Shown one piece after another: positions 29,946 to 64,000 of a stretch of 64,000 nucleotides of DNA. A model generated the notes under the pieces. That model did no database searches. It saw nothing but the letters and a program-made list of their open reading frames with translations, and was not told the origin of the DNA. The position numbers were made by a program, and so were the translations under genes. The stretch comes from Amaurobius ferox. Its lineage: Eukaryota > Arthropoda > Arachnida > Araneae > Amaurobiidae. The stretch's first letter is position 1; each line of letters begins with the position of its first letter. The stretch spans positions 110,826,695 through 110,890,694 of the forward strand of contig OX578146.1 of the NCBI GenBank assembly GCA_951213105.1, written 5' to 3'.

Positions 29946-31430
29946 TATATTAATTATGTTTTCTTAGGGGTCTCATAAAGATTTATAGTATTGATCGGAA
30001 GAGGTGCGTAGTTAGTGTGTGCTCGGAAATTTTAGGAGTGCAAGTGCTGCAGGCGAGTGGATAAGGAAGTATACTATACACGAATAATGAACCCAGTCAT
30101 TTAGCGAGTTGAATACTTAGTAATATAGAAATATGTAGTCTACAAGATTAAAAATGTTTTGCTACGTTTGTTTCGAAGGTGTAATGTATCTCTAGAGAAT
30201 TCCATACAAGGCCGGCCGGAGTTATGCAACTGTTAGAATATTTACACACAGTTCAATTTCGTTTCCCTGTTTTGAGCGATTGTTAATTTGATGTGAAGGT
30301 AAGTCTAATACACTATAATTGGACCCAAAGTAGACCAAGTTGGGGCGTCAACAATCTCAGCACAATTAGATCAATTTATATATTGACCTTATCTTTCGCT
30401 GACAACGTAATTATCATATTTCAAAAGTATATAAATGTTAAATAAGTGCCCTTAACTTAAATAATACAGACACAGATAAAACCATACTCAATTTCGAAAT
30501 CACCTGTTTTAAATTAAAACCGCTCTTACGCTACAAATAAAATCGCCAAATCTCGATTGCATATTAGGACATCATGCACGAATGGACAACGTGATTTTCT
30601 CGTGTGTGGGCGTGACTTCAGGGGGGCAGAAAAGCTCCGGAAAGGGGATCCACTCTGTAATGGAGGAACATTTGGTTGATTCAATAAATCTAACACATGC
30701 TCGGTTAAATATTTTATAATTAATCAAATGATGGGCTTCTTGGGAGATTTTTTATGGAGTAGTCTAGGATATATTTAGGAGCTGCTGTTAAATTATAAAC
30801 GTTAGATGGTACGGCCTTTTTCATATAGTAAAATAAAATTTGAAAATGTTTAAGACGCACGAATATATTTTTTAATTTACGAAAATTCATCTATTAATCG
30901 TATGGATTCCGTTCTTGTCTAAGTTCACTTGAAAAATAATTTATCGATCTTTCCGATAATATCCAGATGGAAACTCTGTGATAATATTTGTGAGGAACTC
31001 ATTTGTGTGAAAATCACCCAAAATCGTTGCAAATCTAGCTAAAACAAAATAACTAAAAATCTGTTTCGAAATGTGAGGAAAAGGGAGCGTCGAGGTGCAC
31101 CCATTCGAGTCCTCAAGTACATGTGTTTTTACAAGTACATACCTAATTTCATGGTCGCATGGCACTTAGATTTCTAGCTGCAGATTGCACAGACACACAG
31201 ACAGCCCCTCACACACACACACGCATATAGATCCTTTATAAAGTAAGAAAAAAGCGGATAATCACAATCGTTTATAAAGACTGTTCTAGATTTTGTTATT
31301 TGTACACATTCATGCGCATTGCTTTATAAGCGTATTATGATCTAACTTTATGATGAAACACGTGTTTCTACTGTTTTTATATAGTTTTGGAACAGACTGT
31401 ATCTTTAACTGGGACTCACTGAATGAAACA
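29946..31430. other. Intergenic DNA, no gene recognised
   Basis: AT-rich DNA. The stretch 30900-31250 ends in ACAGACACACAGACAG and a (CA)n run followed by TATAGATCCTTTAT, like the tail of another non-autonomous element. Short open frames here show no family motif. Confidence 0.4.
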
Positions 31431-31844
31431 GGATTAATGAACAAAAAATCCATGTAACAAATACATTCAAATTAACCCATTTTCCTATATTTAATAACCT
31501 CCAGATAAATAATAAAAATATGATATTTAATAAATATTATTTTCTGAATGATGTATTTGACTAGTAGTTTTTCGTTTCTTTTAAAACACATGACTACTAG
31601 ATTTGTAGTTCATGTAATATATAAAAACTGAGTTGCCAATTTAGCAATTTTATGAGTAAATCTCGCTTTTTTTGGCGATATGTAGCCATAAAAATTCATA
31701 GAAAAATCCAGTACATTTGGCCATAAATCTAACCTTTGGAAATTACAAATTAACAAATGTATACTCATTAATTTGAGTTAAAACGAATAATTTTGAATCT
31801 TTAACTTCAAACTAACATATTTTTCAAATTTATTAAATCTCATG

Positions 31845-31985
31845 CGGGGTAATTCCGTGTCCATCCGTAGTCCATCCGAGAGGGGATGAGGTAGGGGAAA
31901 GGATGGTACGATTTCTGTGGTGGCCACGCCTATTGGGTTCTTGTCTAAATTGGGTAGCACTTTCCCGACCGTATCAAACATATAT
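31845..31985 (+). mobile_element. S2 SINE (left duplicate, partly deleted)
   Basis: CCATCCGAGAGGGGATGAGG, then TATTGGGTTCTTGTCTAAAT TGGGTAGCAC and a CGGCC-like tail lacking the GGTCGGACGG end. The head is shortened relative to 33870-34075. Confidence 0.55.
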
Positions 31986-32154
31986 CTTACAATTTTTTTT
32001 TCCTGCAAAAAAGCATAGATGAGAATAATGAAATAAAAGCCCAACTAAAATTTCAGACAGATTGTTATTTTCAGAGTAAAATAAGTGTAATACTTTGCAG
32101 CATATGAGTGAAAATTAAATCTTTCATATTTTCAATAAAATATGGGCGACTTTA

Positions 32155-32330
32155 TTTGCAAATAGAAACCGCAGATCTTCGTACTAGCCAGCCGAGGCTC
32201 TGTCGTTGCGCTACTGGGATGGAGTTGCAGGCTCTTATCTGTACAGCGGACATTGCAAAGCATATAAAAGTAGTAATGGAGTTACAGGTTCTTATCTGTA
32301 CAGCGGACACTGCAAAGCATATAAAAGTAG
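32155..32330 (-). mobile_element. S1 tRNA-like SINE (left duplicate)
   Basis: Plus text GTACTAGCCAGCCGAGGCTC then GTCGTTGCGCTACTGGGA is the reverse of the S1 A-box region. AAGAGCCTGCAA-type sequence follows, as in the other S1 copies. A second, partial copy of the ATCTGTACAGCGGACACTGC segment follows. Confidence 0.6.
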
Positions 32331-32517
32331 TAAATATCGTTCATAAAGTAAATGTCCTATAAAAGTAGTAAATATCGCCCAATAAGCAAATCTTCTCCAA
32401 TAAGAAATATCGTCCAATAAAAGTAGCAAGTATCGTCCAGTAAGAGTAGTATATATCGTCCAATAAGTAAATATCGTCCAATAAGTAATATTGTCCAATA
32501 AAAGTAGTAAAAGAAGT

Positions 32518-33000
32518 AAGCTTCGTCTAACCCATGGAGTTAGAAAGGAGGAGATAAGTAAATATCGTCCAATAAGTAATATTGTCCAATAAAAGTAGTA
32601 GTAAGCTTCGTCTAACCCATGGAGTTAGAAAGGAGGAGATAAGTAAATATCGTCCAATAAGTAATATTGTCCAATAAAAGTAGTAGTAAGTTTCGTCTAA
32701 CCCATGGAGTTAGAAAGGAGGAGATAAGTAAATATCGTTCAATAAGTAATATTGTTCAATAAAAGTAGTAGTAAGCTTCGTCTAACCCATGGAGTTAGAA
32801 AGGAGGAGATAAGTAAATATCGTCCAATAAGAAATATTGTCCAATAAAAGTAGTAGTAAACTTCGTCTAACCCATGGAGTTAGAAAGGAGGAGATAAGTA
32901 AATATCGTCCAATAAGTAATATTGTCCAATAAAAGTAGTAGTAAGCTTCGTCTAACCCATGAAGTTGGAAAGGAGGAGATAAAACTGCTATGGATGAAAC
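32518..33000 (+). repeat. 85-bp VNTR, about 5.6 units
   Basis: Units beginning AAGCTTCGTCTAACCCATGG start at 32518, 32603, 32688, 32773, 32858 and 32943, an exact 85-bp period. Each contains AGTTAGAAAGGAGGAGATAA and AAATATCGTCCAATAAGTAA. The frames it opens on the minus strand are repeat artefacts. Confidence 0.95.
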
Positions 33001-33462
33001 GCTTGAAAATGCCATAATGGTTTGAGAATTATATCTAGGTGTCGCTAGTGTTTGTAAAGTAGTTGCTATTGTTAGTTGACACTATAGAAAGGAGTAGTAT
33101 TTAGTATATGTATTTTTAATAATTTTTAGATTAAAGATTTCTTAATTATGAGTATAATTAACCATTATTTTTTCATAGTTGTGGGATAGAGTACAGAATA
33201 TGTGGAGATAAAAATGAATTGAAAAGTAAAATAATTTTGAATACGTAGTAATATTCTTTATTGCTTCAGTTATTCTTTGCGTTGCACTAATAATTAATTT
33301 TTACGAAATTGACAGTTTAAATAAATATTTTAGGTCTTTCACCATAGAAATGCATACAATACAGAACAACTTAACTTATCCCAGCGTCACCTGAATTATT
33401 GCCTCAAACGATATTTGCGTTTTCTTAATATGAAGATTTAACTCCTTACTTTTACCTCCATG
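33001..33462. other. Intergenic spacer between the two duplicated copies
   Basis: AT-rich, no gene, RNA or element recognised. Confidence 0.4.
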
Positions 33463-33869
33463 GGATTAACGAACAAAAATCCATGTAACAAATTTATTCA
33501 AATTCACCCATTTTCCTATAATTTAATAACTTCCAGATAAAAAATAAGAATATAATGCTTAATAAATATGTTGTTCTAAAGGATGTACCTTACCCACGCG
33601 TTTTAATTTTGCTTAAAACACATGACTGCTAGATTTGTGGTTCATGGAATATATAAAAAGTTGAGTTGCCAATTTAGCAATTTTATGAATAAAGCTAGCT
33701 TTTTTTGACGATATATAGCCATAAAAAATCATAGAAAAATCCAGTACATTTGGCCATAAATCTAACCTTTGGAAGTTACAAATTAACAAATAGTCATTAA
33801 TTTGAGTTAAAACGAATAATTTTGAATCTTTAACCTCAAATCAACATATTTTTCAAATTTATTAAATCT

Positions 33870-34075
33870 CATGCGGGGTAATTCCGTGTTCAATTCTCGG
33901 CGACACCCAAAACTATCCCCATGTCTACGCGGAGTATGGGTGCACAAGAAACCTGTAGAAGTCCATCCGAGAGGGGATGAGGTAGGGGAAAGGATGGTAC
34001 GATCTCTGTGGTGGCCACGCCTATTGGGTTCTTGTCTAAATTGGGTGGCACTTTCCCGGCCGTATCAAACATATA
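33870..34075 (+). mobile_element. S2 SINE (right duplicate)
   Basis: ATGCGGGGTAATTCCGTGTT CAATTCTCGG is a B-box-like head; then GAGAGGGGATGAGGTAGGGG, CTAAATTGGGTGGCACTTTC and CCGGCCGTATCAAACATATA. Confidence 0.6.
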
Positions 34076-34249
34076 TCTTGCATTTTTTTCTGCAATAAAG
34101 CATAGATGCGAATAATAAAAATGCCCAACTAAAATTTCAGACCGATTGTTATTTTCAGAGTAAAATAAGTGTAATACTCTGCAGCATATGAGTGAAAATT
34201 AAATCTTGCACATTTTCAATAAAATATGGGCGACTTTATTTGCGAATAG

Positions 34250-34345
34250 AAACCTCAGATCTTCGCACTAGCCAGCCGAGGCTCTACCGTTGCGCTACTG
34301 GGAGGGAATTGCAGGCTCTTATCTGTACAGCGGACACTGCAAAGC
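34250..34345 (-). mobile_element. S1 tRNA-like SINE (right duplicate)
   Basis: CACTAGCCAGCCGAGGCTCT then ACCGTTGCGCTACTGGGA is the reverse of the S1 A-box region (TAGCGCAACGGTAGAG). Same insertion as at 32155, copied by the segmental duplication. Confidence 0.6.
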
Positions 34346-35036
34346 ATATAAAAGTAGTAAATAACGTCCATAAAGTAAAGATCGTCCTATAAAAGTAGTA
34401 AATATCGTCCAATAAGTAAATATTGTCCAATAAGTAATATCGTTCAATAAATGTAGCAAGTATTGTCCAATAAAAGTAGTAAGTGTCGTCCAATAAGTAA
34501 ATATCGTCCAATAAGTAATATCGTCCAATAAAAGTAGTTGTAAGTTTCGTCTAACCAGTTCACTTTCCATGAGTAATATTATGTAAAAAATATATTAGCA
34601 TTATTATCTTGGATCTAGTTCGTTCAATCTACAAGAGAAGACGCTTTTTTCAATAGTTTGTATTTTGATGCCAAACAAGTCGGCAATTGTTAATTATTCC
34701 ACGGAATATTAAATGTCAATCGCATTTTGATGTATATTTTGTACGCTCGTATGAATACATTATTTCTTTTCGGCAAATATATTCGCAAAAGCACCAAATT
34801 TCAAATTCCGTGAAGTTAGTTTCATGCTAATAGAAGCTTGATATGGTTTTATTTATATACTATATTGTCAAGATAGAATTGCGTAAAATATAAGTTAATT
34901 TGGCACTTTGAAATAAGTGGTGACAATAAAATTTGCCATCTATATTTTTACTAAAAATGTTTCGAAGCAGCCATTTCTCAGGATTTACTATAGATAGAGC
35001 TTAGATGAAAACTGATCCGGATTCAGCATATCATTT

Positions 35037-35320
35037 TAAAGAAGGTAGGAGGTTCACTAAAGATTTCCACTTCCGATTCCTTTTCATTCAAACATTTTCA
35101 TTTCCGTTGAAACATAATTTCATTTCGTTGAATTTTGAAGAAGATAGGAGGTTCACTAAAGATTTCCACTTCCGATTCTTTTTCATTTAAAAATTTTCAT
35201 TTCCGTTGAAACATGATTTCATTTGGTTGAATTTTGAAGGAGGTAGAGATTCACTAAGTATTTCCATTTCCGATTATTTATCATTCAAAATTTTTCATTT
35301 TCGTTGAAACATCTACAATT
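35037..35320 (+). repeat. Three tandem copies of a roughly 98-bp unit, then a purine tract
   Basis: Units contain GGTTCACTAAAGATTTCCAC and CATTTTCATTTCCGTTGAAA. An A-rich run with AAAGAAAAG interruptions follows to about 35385. Confidence 0.85.
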
Positions 35321-35335
35321 TTTTGCAAAAAAAAA

Positions 35336-35367
<32 letters not shown>

Positions 35368-35524
35368 AGAGAAAAAAAAAAGAAGCACCACGAAGAAAGT
35401 GACTGTTTTTATTGAAATTAAATATGCGTGCAGCTCATACATAGGTAATCAGGTAATGAAATTATTACAAAACCAAGGTCTCAGAACCCATCAATGGTTA
35501 GCAATTGCATATTGAATTTTCAAA

Positions 35525-36483
35525 TCAGTAATTGGTGAAACCTCCCTTGGCGGTAATGCATGCTTGTATATGTCTAGGTAAGAAGTGATAAAGTCTCCTA
35601 ATGTCATCCTGCGATACATTCTGTCAGGCATTCCTCAATTGTTGCTCCAGATCTACTATATTTTGGGGTACTCGGATCTGGCAGCCTAGCATGTTCCATA
35701 CATGCTCGATTGGCGAATGGTCTGGTGACCTTACTGGCAAAGGAACAGTATCAACAGCATAGAGACAGTCCACAGATATGCGAGCCGTATGTGGCGTGGC
35801 ATTATCTAGTTGGAAAATGTCCCCCGAATGACGTGCCATGAAGGGCAACGCAAACGCAGCAGGATTTCATCAACATATCGTTGAGCTGTTAAAGTTGTAC
35901 GCAGGATGACTAAGGCGACCTGCTATAGCTAGAGATAGCAACCGACACCATCATACCAGGAGTAATTTCAATGTGCCTGTGTAAAACAAAGGCTGATTGA
36001 GACCGCTGGCCCTGGCACCTCCACACACGATCATCTGCTGAAAGACTGAAGTGTGATTCATCGCTGAACACTATGCGATGCCAGTCTGCTATCAGCCATG
36101 ATGCTCGATTATGGCACCACACCACTCCAAACGACTCTGTCGATGTTATGGGGTTATGAGCAGACGTCTTAAAGACAGCCATGAGATGGTGGAAGGTACC
36201 ACAGGTGGTATGGAAAAGGCTGCAGTACCTTGTATGGCGGACAATGATATTGTTGGGCCAGTTCGGGCCTGTCGCACAGTCATCCGATCTTGCCTCGCAT
36301 TCGTGCACCTTGGCCTTCCAGAGCCTTCATTCAGCCGATGAGTTCCTTGCAGCAACCATTGCTGCCTGAATCTTTGCACAGCAGTGTTCGGTTGGTGGAG
36401 GTGGCGGCCTATTGCTCTGTATGACCAAATAGTTTCACGCATCCCGACTATACAACCACGTTCGAACTCGTCTAATTGCTTAT
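35525..36483 (-). pseudogene. Decayed Tc1-type transposase
   Basis: Cut-and-paste DNA transposase, DDE type. Read right to left in pieces in different frames: QLDEFERGCIVGMRE, then WSYRAIGRHLHQPNTAVQRF (paired-like DNA-binding domain) and EGSGRPR; then DWHRIVFSDESHFSLSADDR (first catalytic Asp); then FQLDNATPHTAR (second Asp) and SPDHSPIEHVWNMLG (third acidic residue, Glu); then a TGA in place of Trp before QNVSQDDIRRLYHFLPRHIQ and the C-terminal GGFTNY. Frameshifts between the blocks and an internal stop show it is dead. Terminal repeats were not identified. It lies between the two cathepsin genes. Confidence 0.9.
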
Positions 36484-36934
36484 AAGGTCTTCGGTAACGT
36501 CATAACGGCATTATTGGTTGTGTCTCCACGAAACTGCTAAGCCGATAACTAGCAAAAATAAACCGTCCATATTTTTAACCTGTTTTATAAGATGCTAGTT
36601 GTGCAGTAGAAACGTGCGCTATGGCCGAAGTTAACACTCATTGGCCTTGAAAATTTAATCATTTGCATACTTGGTATAAAGGAAATTTGCATGCGAAATT
36701 TTGAGATGATCGGATTATGTTTTTAGGGATTCTTTGTTTTTTGTGTGCAAAAGAGTGCATTTTTTAAGATATGATATAAATAAAGATTAGGCGATAGCTT
36801 ACATGGATTCTGCATCAAATTTTGAATAAATTAGGGTAGTTTACTAAAATATTCCACGTCTGCTTCAAAAATTTCCTTGAAGCATCTATTTCTCGAAATT
36901 AACTATAAATAAAACTAGGATAACGACTGATATC

Positions 36935-37250
36935 GATTCTACATTAAATTCTTGAGGGGTAGAATAACTCGCGTGTAAGAATTACTTTGACTGAAAGCCA
37001 CTGTATAAAATTGGTTCTACATTAAATTTTGAAGGGGTAGAATAACTCGCGTGTAAGAATTACTTTGACTGAAAGCTACTGTATAAAATTGGTTCTACAT
37101 TAAATTTTGAAGGGGTAGAATAACTCACTTGTAAGAATTGCTTTGACTGAAAGCTACTGTATAAAATTGGTTCTATATTAAACTCTGGAGGAGTAGAATG
37201 ATTCGCGTGGGAGAACAAATTTGATTGAAAGATACTGTTTAAAATTGGTT
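36935..37250 (+). repeat. Four tandem copies of a 78-bp unit
   Basis: Copies begin GGTTCTACATTAAATTTTGA (or variant) at 36935, 37013, 37091 and 37169 and contain GTAGAATAACTCGCGTGTAA. No coding capacity. DNA from 36540 to 36930 shows nothing recognisable. Confidence 0.9.
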
Positions 37251-37509
37251 CGAAACTATTATGAGAAAGTTTACATACTCATGTCTTACCAATTCACCGC
37301 TGCTGATGATTTAAGTCAGTCACGTATGAATCTGAAGTGAGAACCGTCCATGGCCGCAGTTGTGCTTTACAGCTAGCATCAAGTTCACCATGGGTGTAAT
37401 CGTATATTCTACTTTAAGAAATATCGTATTGTGAGGCTTGTTTGGAAATGATTGTTTTCTTACTGACAATTAACTTTGAATTTGCTTTACAATAATTTCC
37501 AGTTTTATA

Positions 37510-37990
37510 GTGTTCTACTAGGGCATTTTTAAAGATAGACCTTCTTTGGTAAAGAACTTAGAAAGAAATAATGGATTCGCCATGTTATAAAAATACAAAA
37601 TTCTAAAACAGGCATAATCATTCTGTTATAGTGTAACTGAGCTTTGCTAAAGAGAGGGCTTTTTAGGGCAAGAATTTCGAAGGAGATAATAGATTTTCCG
37701 TGTCATAAAAATATTAGATTCTGAAACAAGCTCAATTATTCAGTAGTTTATAATGTACAGACAGGCCTTTCCCAGGGAAAGAACTTCGAAAGAGATAATG
37801 GATTTTCCGTATTACAAAAATAAAAAAATATTAAACACATACAATTATTCAGTAGTTTACAATGTACTGACTGAGATTTTCTAGGGAGAAAACTTCTTTG
37901 AGGGGATAACTTCAAAAAAGATAATGGATTTGCTATGTCATTAAAATATCGTATTCTGAAACACACGTAATTATTCAGTTATTCAGTAAA
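37510..37990 (+). repeat. Four degenerate copies of a 110-125 bp unit
   Basis: Copies share GATAATGGATTTTCCGTGTC, then CAATTATTCAGTAGTTTA and GGGAAAGAACTTCGAA. They start near 37554, 37670, 37781 and 37905. Confidence 0.8.
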
Positions 37991-38113
37991 AATGTTCCTT
38001 TATTTTCCAAAAGTGTTAAACACAGCTTGATTTGAACCAAAAATTTAATAATAAAATTTATGAAGCAGTTTTATTAATAGGAATAGAGCTTATAGTCTTT
38101 CAGATCATTTATA

Positions 38114-38119
38114 TTTATT
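38114..38119 (-). terminator. Poly(A) signal of cathepsin gene 2
   Basis: AATAAA on the minus strand, about 90 bp after the TGA at 38211. It implies a short 3' UTR with cleavage near 38095. Confidence 0.6.
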
Positions 38120-38210
38120 TTGACACAACATGAAATAGATGTTTTGCGTACATGGAAGAATTCGTTGACCCTCTTTGTCATACATCAGGAAGCAACTTGT
38201 CTGAACTTGT

Positions 38211-63422
<25,212 letters not shown>

Positions 63423-64000
63423 CTGAAATTCAAGATAAAGAATAATTAAAAAAATAATACTCAATTAGTGATCTCAATATAGATATTGATCATTGCAAAG
63501 TATTCTCTTCGAATCACTGTTCACTAAGCAAGTAAAAGTGAACTGAAGTGACAGCACGACGTTTCGCTGCTTAAGTCACTGGCAACAGAATTCTGGCAAG
63601 TCACTATGGTTAGCAATAACAAAACTGGTCCTTACTCGTAGAATCCAGCTACAAGTCGTTTCAGAAGTTGGTATTTCACTAATATTGCAGATAATCACGT
63701 ACAGCAACAGGATTCCCGATTAGTATGAAATAGCCTGTACTTACAAAAATGCCAAGAATTAAACCGAGGTATTTTGCCTGCAATAAGAGTACGATTTCAA
63801 TTATGGGAACGCTTTCCACAGCTGGGTTCTGTTGCCCCTTTAAGCCTCTTGGAGCTAGACCTCAATCTCTGACAAAATTTGAATGCGTTTCCATGGTATC
63901 GCAAATTATTTCAGTATTCATAAAAGTTCGAAGAAATTTTGCACATAGCAAGTTTTCTTGCTTGTATATTCATTGTATTTTATTGTTCTTAAATAAGTGG
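63423..64000. other. Upstream flank of gene 2
   Basis: The CAG before the ATG implies a UTR exon here or beyond. Candidate minus-strand donors are GTAAGTACAG (exon end 63745) and GTAAGG near 63634. No convincing TATA box is visible; CTTAAAGG near 63840 is weak. Confidence 0.35.

Larger units (their letters stand above)
31431..32520 (+). repeat. Left copy of a 1.1-kb tandem segmental duplication
   Basis: Aligns with 33463-34550 over its length (for example TTGCCAATTTAGCAATTTTA and CCAGTACATTTGGCCATAAA in both), including its S2 and S1 SINE pieces. It lacks about 66 bp present in the right copy after ATGCGGGGTAATTCCGTGT. Contains AAATATCGTCCAATAAGTAA-type short repeats at its right end. Confidence 0.85.
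33463..34550 (+). repeat. Right copy of the 1.1-kb tandem segmental duplication
   Basis: Counterpart of 31431-32520 at an offset of about 2.03 kb. It keeps the full S2 SINE head and ends in the same TATCGTCCAATAAGTAA repeats but without the 85-bp array. Confidence 0.85.

Noticed and set aside
32292..33015. Minus-strand frames rich in Tyr, Leu and Trp over the 85-bp VNTR and its relatives
   Set aside because: Same peptide repeats with the DNA unit; produced by the array.

Overview
The window is eukaryotic nuclear DNA: very AT-rich, with introns, microsatellites, SINEs and many short transposon copies. Two head-to-tail genes on the minus strand encode papain-family (C1A) cathepsin L-type cysteine proteases. 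The gene structure, the density of tRNA-like SINEs and hairpin-ended non-autonomous elements, and the tandem cathepsin L copies fit an arthropod, plausibly an arachnid. The species cannot be fixed from sequence alone.

Gene 1 (minus, seven coding exons, 18993 down to 903) encodes a preproenzyme with signal peptide, inhibitory propeptide and a complete mature domain as far as the window goes; its last exon lies beyond base 1. A TATA box (22768-22776) and a predicted 5' untranslated exon ending at 22678 lie upstream, and an intron appears to end exactly at the ATG. Gene 2 (minus, eight coding exons, 63422 down to 38211, poly(A) signal at 38114) has the same exon lengths and intron phases, but its catalytic cysteine is valine. 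Its second exon is 5 nt shorter than the paralogue's, which breaks the frame unless a weak donor 11 nt downstream of the normal one is used. It is therefore a pseudoenzyme or a young pseudogene. A decayed extra copy of exon 6 lies about 210 bp downstream of the real one.

Nearly everything else is repeats and mobile elements, mostly inside the introns. Included are: two families of hairpin-ended, microsatellite-bearing elements (here A and B); a third family (C) that carries a B insertion; tRNA-like SINEs (S1, S2, and a tRNA-Ser-like one); TA-flanked foldback MITEs, one with a transposase scrap; a decayed Tc1 transposase; a decayed hAT transposase with 8-bp target duplication; a second hAT-like element; a Harbinger-like MITE inserted in a SINE; an open reverse transcriptase reading frame with Penelope-like motifs; and LTR-like DNA.

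Layout: 1-19000 gene 1 and its introns; 19000-22780 its 5' intron, UTR exon and promoter; 22800-38000 intergenic, with a hAT-like element, a 1.1-kb tandem duplication with an 85-bp VNTR, and a Tc1 relic; 38100-63422 gene 2; 63423-64000 its upstream flank. Several large tandem arrays (20204-20664, 32518-33000, 60900-62150) have grown from pieces of the mobile elements. No CRISPR array, prokaryotic operon or intact rRNA/tRNA gene was seen.
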